A stretch of DNA of 64,000 nucleotides from CAVVAL01 sp963742725 (GCA_963742725.1 CAVUMX010000004.1:1054001-1118000), one strand, 5' to 3'; shown: positions 44,395 to 53,192, counted from the first letter of the stretch. Translations and numbers: made by a program. Notes: a model not told the origin generated them from the sequence alone.

Positions 44395-45302
44395 GAACAA
44401 CCCAGGGCGCCACGCAGCGTCTTCAAGTTCTGTCGCATGACTGAAACGTAGTCGTCCTGGCTGCCGTCTTCGAGTCCTTCGAGCGGGTCGAGCACCTCGG
44501 CCTTGGCGCCGACCTCGCTGGCGAGGGTCTTGGCGACCTTGTCGCTGACCAGGGTCTCGAAGAAGATCGCCTTGACGCCGTTGGCCTTGGCGAACTTCGT
44601 CACGTCGGCGAGTCGCGCGGGCGAGGGCTCGTCCTCCGGCGTGAGGCCGGTGATCGCGAGCTGGGTCAGACCGTACCGGTTGGCGAGGTAGCCGAACGCG
44701 TTGTGGCTCACCACGATCGTTTTCTGCGCGCAGTTCGCCAGCCCGGACTTGAACTCGGCGTCCAGCGCTTCCAGTTCGGTGCGGAGCGTGGCGGCCCGCT
44801 CGGCGTACTCGGCGGCGTGGCCGGAGTCGATCGCGGCGAGCTTCTCGGCGACGGCGTCGGCGATCGCGGCGAGCCGGGTGGGGTCGAGCCAGACGTGCGG
44901 GTCCTTGCCCTTCTCGTCCTCGTGGAAGGCGCCTTCCTCCAGCGGGACGAACCCGTCCGCGAGGGGCTGCACCGCCGCCGCGTCGAGGGACCTGCCGTCG
45001 GCGTGCTCGGTGATCGCCTCGTCCACGGCGGGCTGGAAGCCGCGCAGGTAGACGGCGAGGTCGGCGTCGGCGATCTCGGCGGTCTGCTTCGGCGTCAGCT
45101 CCATGTCGTGCGGCTCGGCGCCGGGCTTCACCAGGTTGTGGACGGTCGCACGGTCGCCGCCGACGTGCGTGGTGACGTACTCGAGGGGGTAGAAAGCCGC
45201 GACCACGTCGAGCTTGCCGCCGTCGCCCGCGCTGGCACTGTTGCACCCGGTCAGGGTGGCGGCGAGGGCGAGCGGAACGAGGACGCCTAATAGCTTCGAC
45301 AT
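44391..45302 (-). CDS. znuA: zinc ABC transporter substrate-binding lipoprotein ZnuA
   Basis: A 303-residue cluster A-I zinc-binding lipoprotein. The signal ends in lipobox LTGC with Cys20. The metal ligands are expected at the His of EPHDMEL, HVWLDP and VSHNAFGYL with the C-terminal acidic site, and a short His/Glu-rich loop (FHEDEKGKDPH) matches ZnuA rather than manganese binders. The start is set at ATG 45302 because TTGACA-17-GAGAAT ends about 7 nt upstream, giving a leaderless mRNA; ATG 45311 and 45317 are further in-frame possibilities. Two Zur boxes cover this promoter. Confidence 0.93.
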   Translation of the reverse strand: MSKLLGVLVPLALAATLTGCNSASAGDGGKLDVVAAFYPLEYVTTHVGGDRATVHNLVKPGAEPHDMELTPKQTAEIADADLAVYLRGFQPAVDEAITEHADGRSLDAAAVQPLADGFVPLEEGAFHEDEKGKDPHVWLDPTRLAAIADAVAEKLAAIDSGHAAEYAERAATLRTELEALDAEFKSGLANCAQKTIVVSHNAFGYLANRYGLTQLAITGLTPEDEPSPARLADVTKFAKANGVKAIFFETLVSDKVAKTLASEVGAKAEVLDPLEGLEDGSQDDYVSVMRQNLKTLRGALGCS

Positions 45303-45337
45303 GACAACCATTCTCATTTAGGTGGGAATGATTGTCA
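45302..45337 (-). promoter_or_regulatory. znuA promoter with two Zur boxes
   Basis: On the minus strand TTGACA (45338-45333), 17 bp, GAGAAT (45315-45310), then ATG at 45302. Two 15-bp palindromes match the actinobacterial Zur consensus TGANAATGATTNTCA: TGAGAATGGTTGTCA (45316-45302) and TGACAATCATTCCCA (45337-45323). They are 21 bp apart centre to centre, about two helical turns, and cover the -35 and -10. Confidence 0.75.
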
Positions 45338-45355
45338 AAAGCGCATACATGCATC

Positions 45356-45616
45356 TCACCACAGCTTGCTCGCGGCCAGCGCGACGACGGCGGCGATCAC
45401 CAGGACGCGCAGCGCCAAGGTCAGCGGCTGCTGGCCCGCCGCCGACAGCCAGGCCAGCCACCCGGCCAGACCCGCCACGACCAGCAGCAACAGCGCACCC
45501 GCCAGCCCCGGGAGGAACAGGCCGCCCAGCGTCAACGCCAGGACGCCGAGCACCAGCACGAACCGTGGCAGCCGGGCCAGGTAGGCCAGGGTCGCCATCG
45601 AACGGGGGTGCGTCAC
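45356..45616 (-). CDS. small membrane protein, DUF6703-like
   Basis: An 86-residue protein with three hydrophobic segments (VLVLGVLALTLGGLFLPGL, GALLLLVVAGLAGWLAWLS and ALRVLVIAAVVALAASKLW). It resembles DUF6703 proteins, which are small actinobacterial membrane proteins of unknown role. The GTG at 45616 has GAGGAG 7 nt upstream; an ATG at 45598 is possible. The gene is upstream of znuA in the same direction with a 53-bp gap, but the Zur-box promoter suggests znuA is transcribed on its own. Confidence 0.65.
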   Translation of the reverse strand: MTHPRSMATLAYLARLPRFVLVLGVLALTLGGLFLPGLAGALLLLVVAGLAGWLAWLSAAGQQPLTLALRVLVIAAVVALAASKLW

Positions 45617-45668
45617 GCGGAACTCCTCGCCGCCGGTACCTTCGAATTTCCCTACATATTGGCAGGAG

Positions 45669-46070
45669 ATGAGCGGCGTGATCGTCATCAGCCGGTTCCG
45701 GATCGCCGAGTCCGGTGAAACCGACTTCCTCGACCGCGCCCGCCGCGCGCTCCAGGCGTTCGCCGAGCGGCCCGGGTTCGTGCGCGGCCGGATCGGGCGT
45801 GCGGCCGACGACCCCGCGCTCTGGACGATCCTCACCGAGTGGACGTCCGTCGGCGCGTTCCGCCGCTCGCTGTCCGGATTCGACGTGAAGATGTACGCCG
45901 CGCCGCTGCTCGCCGAGTCGATCGACGAACCGGCCGCGTTCGAGGTGATCGTCGGCGTCGACGAGGCCGTGGCGGACGTCTCGCCGAGCGGCCGCGCCGC
46001 CGACGCCGGCACCACCCGCATCGGCGAAGGCGCCACCGCCCGCGCGCCGCGCTCCGTCGACCCGTACTGA
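45669..46070 (+). CDS. antibiotic biosynthesis monooxygenase (ABM) domain protein
   Basis: A 133-residue protein with an ABM-type ferredoxin-like fold: strand VIVISRFRIAESGETDFLDR, helix RRALQAFAERPGFVRGRIGR, then ALWTILTEWTSVGAFRRSLS and FDVKMYAAPLL. Such proteins include heme-degrading and quinone monooxygenases as well as non-enzymatic members; specificity is not evident. The C-terminal 35 residues are disordered. It is divergent from the DUF6703-like gene. Confidence 0.8.
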   Translation: MSGVIVISRFRIAESGETDFLDRARRALQAFAERPGFVRGRIGRAADDPALWTILTEWTSVGAFRRSLSGFDVKMYAAPLLAESIDEPAAFEVIVGVDEAVADVSPSGRAADAGTTRIGEGATARAPRSVDPY

Positions 46071-46103
46071 TCCGGCCCGGGCGGGCGCTGCGATGATTCG
46101 GGT

Positions 46104-46715
46104 ATGACCGAGCACTCCCCGTGGGGCCGCCCGGACGGCGACGACCCGGGACAGCCCGCCGGTCCGCCGCCGCCCGCGCCCGGCTGGGCGGCACCGGCCG
46201 GTCCGGAACCCCAGTACGGCCCGGCACCGCAGTACGGCCCGGCAGCCCAGTACGGCGCTCAGCAGTACGGCCAACCGCCCGTCCGGAAGAAGCGTGTGGG
46301 GTTGTGGGTCGGGCTCGGGATCGGCGCGGTCGTCCTGCTCTGCTGCGTCGCCGTTCCGCTCGGGCTGGGCGGCCTGTACTTCCTCGGCAACGAGGTGGAC
46401 AAGCGGGACAGCATCAGCACGCTGGAGGACTACCTCGACGCGGTCGTCGACGAGGACTACGACTTCGCGTACGGGTTGCTCTGTCAGGAGTACACGGTCG
46501 ACGTGAGCCGGGAGGAGTTCGCGGCCGCCGACCCGGGAATCGTCAGCTACACGGTCGGCGACGCCTTCGAGATGGAGGAGGAAGGGCTCAAGATCGGCTG
46601 GGAGGCCGAGGTCGACCTGTCTTACACGGACGACACCGAGAGCACCGAGCTGTACCAGGTCTATACCGACGGCTTGAGCTTCGACTACCAGGTGTGCCCA
46701 CCGCCGCCCGAGTAG
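46104..46715 (+). CDS. membrane-anchored protein with QYG repeats and DUF4878-like domain
   Basis: A 203-residue protein. A Pro/Gly-rich N-terminal cytosolic part contains four QYG repeats (residues about 37-57), one membrane helix VGLGIGAVVLLCCVAVPLGL with preceding RKKR places the rest outside, and the exported 110 residues (STLEDYLDAVVDEDYDFAYG, LLCQEY) resemble DUF4878/lumazine-binding-like domains, which are also seen on the C-terminus of the kinase at 59205-60797. Function unknown. Confidence 0.7.
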   Translation: MTEHSPWGRPDGDDPGQPAGPPPPAPGWAAPAGPEPQYGPAPQYGPAAQYGAQQYGQPPVRKKRVGLWVGLGIGAVVLLCCVAVPLGLGGLYFLGNEVDKRDSISTLEDYLDAVVDEDYDFAYGLLCQEYTVDVSREEFAAADPGIVSYTVGDAFEMEEEGLKIGWEAEVDLSYTDDTESTELYQVYTDGLSFDYQVCPPPPE

Positions 46716-46805
46716 GGGGAACCGGGGTCATGCTTCGTTGTCACACCGGGTAACCTGACACCTTCCCCAACACCACCGACCGCCAGCCGGATGGAGCGAT
46801 CAACC

Positions 46806-48188
46806 GTGGCCGCAGACCGCATGGACACCATCGTCAGCCTCAGCAAACGCCGGGGATTCGTCTACCCGTCGAGCGAGATCTACGGCGGGCTTCGCGCGTC
46901 CTGGGACTACGGCCCGCTCGGCGTCGAGCTGAAGAACAACGTGAAGCGGCAGTGGTGGAAGACGATGGTCACCGCCCGCGAGGACGTCGTCGGCATCGAC
47001 TCGTGCGTCATCCTGGCCCGCGAGGTGTGGCAGGCCTCTGGCCACGTGGAGACGTTCACCGACCCGCTGACCGAGTGCCAGTCGTGCCACAAGCGGTTCC
47101 GCGCCGACCACCTCGAAGAGGCGTACGAGGCCAAGCACAACCGCCCGCCGGCGAACGGCATGGCCGACGTCAACTGCCCCAACTGCGGCACGAAGGGCGC
47201 CTTCACCGAGCCGCGGCAGTTCTCCGGCCTGCTCAAGACCTACCTGGGCGCCGTCGAGGACGAGTCCGGCCTGGCGTACCTGCGTCCCGAGACCGCGCAG
47301 GGCATCTTCATCAACTACAACAACGTCGAGCAGACGTCGCGCCGCAAGCCGCCGTTCGGCATCGCCCAGATCGGCAAGAGCTTCCGCAACGAGATCACGC
47401 CCGGCAACTTCATCTTCCGGACGCGTGAGTTCGAGCAGATGGAGATGGAGTTCTTCGTCAAGCCCGGCACCGACGAGGAATGGCACCAGTACTGGATCGA
47501 CGCGCGGCTCCAGTGGTACACGGACCTCGGCATCAACAAGGACCGGGTCCGCCTCTACGAGCACCCGAGCGAGAAGCTGTCGCACTACTCCAAGCGGACG
47601 GTCGACATCGAGTACAAGTTCGACTTCGCCGGCACCGAGTGGGGCGAGCTGGAAGGCATCGCGAACCGCACCGACTACGACCTGAAGGCGCACGGCACCG
47701 CCGCCGGCGTCGACCTGTCGTTCTTCGACCAGGAGGCCGGCGAGCGCTGGGTGCCGTTCGTGATCGAGCCGGCGGCCGGTGTCGACCGCGCGATGCTCAC
47801 GTTCATGCTCGACGCCTACACCGAGGACGAGGCCCCGAACGCCAAGGGCGTCATGGAGAAGCGTGCCGTGATGCGCCTCGACCACCGCCTCGCGCCGGTC
47901 AAGGCCGCCGTGCTGCCGCTGTCCCGCAACGCCGACCTGTCGCCGAAGGCGCGCGGGCTCGCCGCCGCCCTGCGCCAGAACTGGAACGTCGACTTCGACG
48001 ACGCGGGCGCGATCGGTCGCCGGTACCGCCGCCAGGACGAGATCGGCACCCCGTTCTGCATCACCGTCGACTTCGACACCCTTGAGGACAACGCCGTGAC
48101 CGTCCGGGAGCGGGACTCGATGGCGCAGGAGCGCGTGTCTCTCGACCAGGTCGAGTCCTACCTCGCCACGCGCCTCCTGGGCTGCTGA
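46806..48188 (+). CDS. glyS: glycyl-tRNA synthetase (alpha2 type)
   Basis: A 460-residue class II synthetase that charges tRNA-Gly. Motif 1 region RGFVYPSSEIYGGLRASWDY, a zinc-binding insertion with CQSCHKRF and CPNCG, motif 2 GKSFRNEITPGNFIFRTREF and motif 3 PFVIEPAAGVDRAMLTFMLD are all present, as is the C-terminal anticodon-binding domain (KAAVLPLSRNADLSPKARGL). The GTG at 46806 fits the usual actinobacterial N-terminus AADRMDTIVSLSKRRG, with ATGGAG as ribosome site; an ATG at 46791 would add five residues. A dispersed repeat follows the stop. Confidence 0.97.
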   Translation: MAADRMDTIVSLSKRRGFVYPSSEIYGGLRASWDYGPLGVELKNNVKRQWWKTMVTAREDVVGIDSCVILAREVWQASGHVETFTDPLTECQSCHKRFRADHLEEAYEAKHNRPPANGMADVNCPNCGTKGAFTEPRQFSGLLKTYLGAVEDESGLAYLRPETAQGIFINYNNVEQTSRRKPPFGIAQIGKSFRNEITPGNFIFRTREFEQMEMEFFVKPGTDEEWHQYWIDARLQWYTDLGINKDRVRLYEHPSEKLSHYSKRTVDIEYKFDFAGTEWGELEGIANRTDYDLKAHGTAAGVDLSFFDQEAGERWVPFVIEPAAGVDRAMLTFMLDAYTEDEAPNAKGVMEKRAVMRLDHRLAPVKAAVLPLSRNADLSPKARGLAAALRQNWNVDFDDAGAIGRRYRRQDEIGTPFCITVDFDTLEDNAVTVRERDSMAQERVSLDQVESYLATRLLGC

Positions 48189-48205
48189 CGTCCGCTGCTG
48201 GTGGA

Positions 48206-48272
48206 CAAACCGGACTGTTCGGGATGGCGTGCTGTAACCGGGCCCCGGATACCCCGATAACCCCGACAGTTG
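48206..48272 (+). repeat. dispersed palindromic intergenic repeat, copy E
   Basis: Closest to copy A: CGGACTGTTCGGGAT opens it, GGCGTGCTGTAACCGGG is inside, and CCCCGACAGTTG closes it. It starts 18 bp after the glyS stop, between convergent genes. Confidence 0.8.
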
Positions 48273-48322
48273 CGCGTGCCCGTGGCGTGGCGCGCCCGGG
48301 CGGCCCGCCCGGCGGCGCTCGA

Positions 48323-49279
48323 TCAGAGCGCGGCGCGGGCCTGGGTGACCCACCACGCGAGGTCGTCCAGCTCCGCCGCGCGGGTGGCCGGGTCCGGGTG
48401 CTCGACGCAGTCCAGCGCCTTGTTCCAGCCCAGCTCGGCGAGGCCGGCGAGCAGCGCCAGCCGCAGCGTGTCCTCGTCGCGGTAGGTCTGGCGGAGGTCG
48501 TCGACCAGGTCGTCGCGGCTGGCGTCGACCCGGGACGCGTTGCCGGTGAGGAACCAGACGAAGTCCAGGACGCCGGGGCCGTTCGTGGCGAGGGCCCAGT
48601 CGAGCAGCGTGACCTGGTCGCGTTCCAGCGCGAGGTTGTCCAGCCACAGGTCGCCGTGGAGCAGGGTCGTGCCGCCGGCCGCGAGTTCGTCGGCGAGCGG
48701 CGCGGGGTCGGCGTGGACCGCGAACACGGCGTCCACGACCGGCCCCGGCGCGACCTCGGCGAACAGTTCCCAGCCGCGCTGCACCAGTGGCCCCAGCCCG
48801 TGGTCGCCGGCGTGCCGGCCCATCCGGTGCGGCGCGAACATCCCGAGCCGCTGGTCGAGCGGGCAGGTGCCGGCGACCGTCTCCCCGGCGAAGAAGCGGT
48901 GCATGGACGACGTGGCGACGAGGATCCGCCGGAACGTGTCCCGGGAGACGCGCTGCGGTGCCAGCGCGGCCGTGACGTCCCGGAGCAGCAGCATCGCCCC
49001 GCGCGGCTCGGGCCACGCCGCGATCACGGCGTGGCCGACGCCCGGCGGCAGCCTGTCCAGGATGCCGTCGCGCCAGAGGACGAACTCGCGGCCGGTGAAG
49101 TCACCGGACGCGCGCATCGTCAGGTCGGTGACCGGGTCGAGCCGCTTCGCGATGAGCTGCTGCCCGTCCGCGAGGCGGATCCGCTCCAGCAGCGCGCCGG
49201 AGTGGCCCGCGTGGCCGTCGACCGGCACCCGCTCGACGGCACGGTCGAGCAGCGCGCGGCCCCGGTCGGCGGCCTCCAC
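48323..49279 (-). CDS. aminoglycoside phosphotransferase (APH) family kinase
   Basis: A 318-residue protein of the APH/ChoK kinase-like fold. The catalytic loop is TTLLHGDLWLDNLALERDQV (HGDLWxDN) and the metal-binding loop is VTLLDWALATNGPG. The N-lobe is short and has a lysine in LIAKRLDPVTDL. Such kinases phosphorylate small alcohols or amines and many are not resistance proteins; the acceptor is unknown. The GTG at 49279 lies 1 bp after the previous gene, at the end of an operon led by a large ATPase regulator. Confidence 0.8.
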   Translation of the reverse strand: MEAADRGRALLDRAVERVPVDGHAGHSGALLERIRLADGQQLIAKRLDPVTDLTMRASGDFTGREFVLWRDGILDRLPPGVGHAVIAAWPEPRGAMLLLRDVTAALAPQRVSRDTFRRILVATSSMHRFFAGETVAGTCPLDQRLGMFAPHRMGRHAGDHGLGPLVQRGWELFAEVAPGPVVDAVFAVHADPAPLADELAAGGTTLLHGDLWLDNLALERDQVTLLDWALATNGPGVLDFVWFLTGNASRVDASRDDLVDDLRQTYRDEDTLRLALLAGLAELGWNKALDCVEHPDPATRAAELDDLAWWVTQARAAL

Positions 49280-49280
49280 G

Positions 49281-49676
49281 TCAGCCCCGCACCATCGGGG
49301 CCTCGACGGCCTGGCGGGCGATCGTCGCCGCGTCCCACACGCCGGTGCAGTACACGCGGTGTTCGGTGATCTGCGTGCCGTCCGTGTGGATGATGTTGAC
49401 CTCGCGCCACAGCTCGTCCCGGTAGCGGAGTTCCAGTTCGACGACCAGCCCGTCGTCGGTGCGCGTGACGGCCGACCCGGTGACCCGCAGGTCGGTGATG
49501 CCGTCCAGCTCCTCGCGGGCGTGTTCCTGCACGGCGGCCGGGCCGAGGAGCTGGAACCGCCACTGCGGGACGGTGGCGTCGTAGACGGCGTCCGGACGGT
49601 AGAGGCTGGTCAGCGCCGGCCAGTCGTAGGACTCCAGGGCCGCCGCGATCTTGGCCAGCAGCGACTCGTCAGGCAT
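49281..49676 (-). CDS. SnoaL-like (NTF2-fold) protein
   Basis: A 131-residue NTF2-like protein: an initial helix LLAKIAAALESYDWPALTSL, then YRPDAVYDATVPQWRFQLLG, which begins the curved sheet, and the strand pair VVELELRYRDELWREVNIIH. Family members include small-molecule cyclases and binding proteins; no catalytic residues can be assigned. The ATG overlaps the stop of the cupin gene by 8 bp, so they are co-translated. Confidence 0.75.
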   Translation of the reverse strand: MPDESLLAKIAAALESYDWPALTSLYRPDAVYDATVPQWRFQLLGPAAVQEHAREELDGITDLRVTGSAVTRTDDGLVVELELRYRDELWREVNIIHTDGTQITEHRVYCTGVWDAATIARQAVEAPMVRG

Positions 49677-50046
49677 GGCTGGCCGCTTCCAGGTTGCCGA
49701 GCACGGTCTTCATCGTCGCGGCCAGCTCCTCGGACGGGCTGAACTCCACGATCTCGGTGCCCTCGCTGAACACCGGGGTGTGGCCGGGCCGTGCGTAGTA
49801 CGCCTCGCCGGGACCGATCACGTCCTCGCCGTCGGCGTACCGGTACGTCAGCGAGCCGCGCAGCACGACGCCCCAGTGCGGGCACTGGCAACGGTCGTCG
49901 GGGAGGCCGCGGAACAGCTCGGCCGGGTCGGCGTCGGCGGTGTAGGTCTCGAACCCGACGGTGTAGCCGTCCAGCTCGGCGTAGCGGCCCTCGAACCCGT
50001 CCATGCGCTCGACGTCGGTGATCTCGTTCTTCGCGATCCGGGACAT
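49669..50046 (-). CDS. cupin-fold protein
   Basis: A 125-residue single-domain cupin. The barrel motif is CQCPHWGVVLRGSLTYRYAD followed by GEDVIGPGEAYYARPGHTPV, which resembles the two cupin motifs with His and Glu metal ligands partly kept. It may be a metal- or ligand-binding cupin. ATG 50046 has AGGAG 7 nt upstream and lies 13 bp after the ATPase regulator gene. Confidence 0.75.
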   Translation of the reverse strand: MSRIAKNEITDVERMDGFEGRYAELDGYTVGFETYTADADPAELFRGLPDDRCQCPHWGVVLRGSLTYRYADGEDVIGPGEAYYARPGHTPVFSEGTEIVEFSPSEELAATMKTVLGNLEAASHA

Positions 50047-50059
50047 GGTGTGCTCCTGT

Positions 50060-53000
50060 TCAGTGCGGTGGATCGGACACCCCATAGGCGTCAGATCCCG
50101 TCGCACGATGTGCGGTCACCCACCGCGTCGGTTGTTCGGGGTGGTAGCCGCAGAGGGCCCCCGTGTGGACGCTGTTGCGCAAGTGGCGTCCGAGGTCCGG
50201 GTTGGCGGCCTCGATCCGGGCCATCGCGGCGCGCAGCCGGGCGGTGACGGCGGTGCGGGCGCGTTCGGCGGGGTCGCCGGCGCGGCGCGGGCGGCCGCCG
50301 AGCCCGTAGGCGGCGGCCAGGTAGGTGGCCAGCTGGTCCCGCTCGGCCCGGGCCCGTTCCGCGCGGCCGAGGTCGGCGAACTCCTCGGCGTCCGCGATGT
50401 CGGACTCCAGCGCGGCGAGCCGGGTCCGGAACGCCGCCCTGGCCGGTGCGTCGGCGAGTTCGCCCAGGTCAGCACCGTCGGGGCGGCCGTCCAGGTCGAG
50501 CGCGGCGATGTCCCGGCCCGGTGCGTTGAGCAGCGTGGCGAGGTCCGCGAGCCCCTTGGCGTGCGCCAGCCTGACTTCGCGGCCGGCGTACGCGATCACC
50601 CAGCTCTCGCCGTCCCGGGAGAAGTTGTTGGTCGTCCTGATCTCGCCGGTCGCCAGCCGCTCGGCGCCGATGCGGATGTGCGCCGCCCGAGCGCGTTCGG
50701 TGTGCTCAGCGGGGTCGGGCGCGACCATCGCCAGGAACCGCTCGACGGACCCCCGGAACACCGCGCCGATGCCCTCGACCACGAAGAGGTCGCGGTGCGG
50801 CAGCAGGGCCGCGTAGAGCCACGGCGCGAGCGGATGGCCGCCGACGAGGTGGGAGATCTCGGCGGCCTGGGTCAGCAGTGGCAGCCACTCCGAGTCGACC
50901 GGTGCCGCCCGCAACGCCCCCGCCAGCCCGGCGAGCCTCGCCGACGCCTCTTTCCGCAGCCCTGCGTGGGCCTGGAAATAGGCATAGGTCACCTCTATCT
51001 GGACGCCGAACACGGCGAGCTCGCCGCGATGGGCGTCCATGAGCGCGACCGCGTCGCCGGCGCGGCCCTCGTCCATCGACAGGAACATGCGCTGCGCGAG
51101 GGCCAGGATCACCGCGTTCCCGCTGCCGGCCGCGCGTCCCAGCCGCTCGACCTCGGCAATCTGGCGGTGCGCGTCGCCGGACTGGCCGGCGAGCACGGCG
51201 CGCATGCCGCGCCACAGCGGCAGGTACCAACCGTAGAGCGGTTGCCGCAGGACGGCGGCCGTCCGGGCGTACGCCGTCAGCTCGGCGTCTGCCCCGGCGA
51301 GGTCGCCCAGCTCCAGGAGCGCGACGATCCGCATCCGGCGGCCGAGCAGTTCGAGCGGAGCGTCCGTGGCCAGGGCGATGACCTCGCTGGCGGCGGCCTC
51401 GCGGCGTTCGGTGTCGGCGGGGCCGGCGATCGCGTCGCAGTACGCGCAGAGGCTGTAGCCGAGGGCTTCCGTGTTGGCCAGCCGTGCCGCCGCCACGGCC
51501 TCCTCGGCGAGCCGCAGCCGCCGGGAACCGACGTCGCTGTAGGACAGCGCCACAGACAGGCGTGCCATCACCCACGGGCGCAGCGGCGAGTCGCCGAGCC
51601 CGGCGCGCGCTTCCTCCAGCCCCGCGAGCGCTTCCTCCAGCAGCGCGAGCTGGACGTGGTCAAGCAGGGGTACCTCGAATCCGTGCCCGCCGGCCAGCCC
51701 GAGGGCGGCTTCGGCGAGACCGTCGGGGTGTCCGTCCGCCCTGGCGAGGTCGGCCGCGGAGAGGTACGCGGTCCGCGCGGCGGCCGTGTCGCCCGCCGCC
51801 GCCCGCGCGGCGCCGAGTGCGATCAGGATCGGGAACCGGTCGCCCTCGGCCGGAGACAGCGCGAGGACGGTAAGTGCCTCGTCGTACCGCTGCGCCGCCG
51901 TCTCGTACGCCCGGAGCGCCGTCGCGTTCTCGGCCGCCCGGACGGCGTACTCGTACGCCTTGGCCGCGCCCCCGCCGGCCGCCGCCGCGACGAAGTGCTC
52001 CGCCAGGGCGTCCACGTCGGCGCCGCGCCGCTCAAGCGCGTCGCCGGCCCGCTGGTGGAGACGGATCCGGTGGGCGACGCCGATCGATTCGTACGCCGCC
52101 GACCGGATCAGGGCGTGGGCGAACGCGTACCGGCCGGGCCCGACCTCGCGGAGCAGCCGGGCGTCCGCGGCGACACCGAGCGGGCCGAGGAGCTGGTCCG
52201 GCGGCTGCCCGGCCAGCTCGGCGAGCACGTCCAGCCGGGGTTCGTCGCCGAGCACGCCGGCGATCTCGACCGCGCGGCGGCTGTCGGCCGGCAACTGGGC
52301 CAGCCGCTGGGTCAGGACGCCCTTGAGCGAAGCCGGCAGCGGCACCCGCCCGTGCGGGCCCGGATCGGTGGCCAGCAGCCGGGCCAGCTCGCGGGCGTAC
52401 AGCGGGTTGCCGCCGGTCTGGCGGTGCAGGTCGGTGTGGTCCGTGCCGGTGCGGCCGCCGGTGGCGCCGGTGCCCGTGCCGGTGCGGCCGTCGGTGCCGG
52501 CGGTGGCGCCGGAGCCGAGCAGATCGGCCAGCTCGCTGGGGGAGAGGCCGCCGAGGCTGATCAGGCGGGCCGGCGGCGCGAGCCCGGACAGGTCGGGGTG
52601 GGGTTCGTCGTCACGGTAGGTACCGACGACGAGCACCCGGGTCGCCTGGAGATGCGGAGCCAGGTAGCGCAGGAGCCGCACGGACGGTGGGTCGGCGTCG
52701 TGCAGGTCCTCGATGACGACCAGGGTCGGCGGGAGTTCGGTCACCGTGCTGAGGACGGCGTCGAAGACCGGGCCGTGGCCGGTGGGCTGCGCTGTCCCGG
52801 CCGCGGGGTGTTCTGTGCCGGCCGGCGGGATAGGGCCTGTGCGGGCCGGCGGGATAGGGCCTGTGCGGGCCGGCGGGCGGGCCGCGAGGAGTTGGAGCCA
52901 GGGCCAGAAGGGGGCGGGGTCCCAGCAGCCGGTGCGCACCACGGTCAGCCCATGCGCCTGCGTGGCGGCCTCGGCGCACAGCCGCGACTTGCCGATTCCC

Positions 53001-53122
53001 GCCTCGCCGGTGACCAGCACCAGCCCGCCACGCCCCACCCGGGCGGCCTGGCACGCGTCGGCGAGCTCCGCCAGATCGGCGGTCCGGCCGACGAAACCGG
53101 ACAGGTGGGTCGTTCCCTCCAC
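50060..53122 (-). CDS. large AAA/STAND-type ATPase regulator with TPR-like repeats
   Basis: A 1020-residue protein. The N-terminal module FVGRTADLAELADACQAARV has Walker A VTGEAGIGKSRLCAEA and Walker B LVVIEDLHDADPP, as in signal-transduction ATPases linked to LuxR or cyclase proteins. A long helical TPR-like region follows. The C-terminus (RDGESWVIAYAGREVRLAHA, then a coiled-coil and RTAVTARLRAAMARIEAANP) is a conserved domain of this ATPase type, with no LuxR HTH visible. Tandem RTGPIPPA repeats occur near residue 85. The GTG at 53122 has GAGG 8 nt upstream. It heads the operon with cupin, SnoaL-like and APH genes. Confidence 0.8.
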   Translation of the reverse strand: MEGTTHLSGFVGRTADLAELADACQAARVGRGGLVLVTGEAGIGKSRLCAEAATQAHGLTVVRTGCWDPAPFWPWLQLLAARPPARTGPIPPARTGPIPPAGTEHPAAGTAQPTGHGPVFDAVLSTVTELPPTLVVIEDLHDADPPSVRLLRYLAPHLQATRVLVVGTYRDDEPHPDLSGLAPPARLISLGGLSPSELADLLGSGATAGTDGRTGTGTGATGGRTGTDHTDLHRQTGGNPLYARELARLLATDPGPHGRVPLPASLKGVLTQRLAQLPADSRRAVEIAGVLGDEPRLDVLAELAGQPPDQLLGPLGVAADARLLREVGPGRYAFAHALIRSAAYESIGVAHRIRLHQRAGDALERRGADVDALAEHFVAAAAGGGAAKAYEYAVRAAENATALRAYETAAQRYDEALTVLALSPAEGDRFPILIALGAARAAAGDTAAARTAYLSAADLARADGHPDGLAEAALGLAGGHGFEVPLLDHVQLALLEEALAGLEEARAGLGDSPLRPWVMARLSVALSYSDVGSRRLRLAEEAVAAARLANTEALGYSLCAYCDAIAGPADTERREAAASEVIALATDAPLELLGRRMRIVALLELGDLAGADAELTAYARTAAVLRQPLYGWYLPLWRGMRAVLAGQSGDAHRQIAEVERLGRAAGSGNAVILALAQRMFLSMDEGRAGDAVALMDAHRGELAVFGVQIEVTYAYFQAHAGLRKEASARLAGLAGALRAAPVDSEWLPLLTQAAEISHLVGGHPLAPWLYAALLPHRDLFVVEGIGAVFRGSVERFLAMVAPDPAEHTERARAAHIRIGAERLATGEIRTTNNFSRDGESWVIAYAGREVRLAHAKGLADLATLLNAPGRDIAALDLDGRPDGADLGELADAPARAAFRTRLAALESDIADAEEFADLGRAERARAERDQLATYLAAAYGLGGRPRRAGDPAERARTAVTARLRAAMARIEAANPDLGRHLRNSVHTGALCGYHPEQPTRWVTAHRATGSDAYGVSDPPH

Positions 53123-53192
53123 GGGTCGATCCTCGCGCATCGGACGGCGGCGGAGAGTCCCCCAACCGGCCGGAACGGGGGAGACTGGCGGC

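Noticed and set aside
52800..52875. 24-bp tandem repeats taken as a regulatory element
   Set aside because: They are in frame inside the ATPase regulator (RTGPIPPA units) and look like a simple linker expansion.
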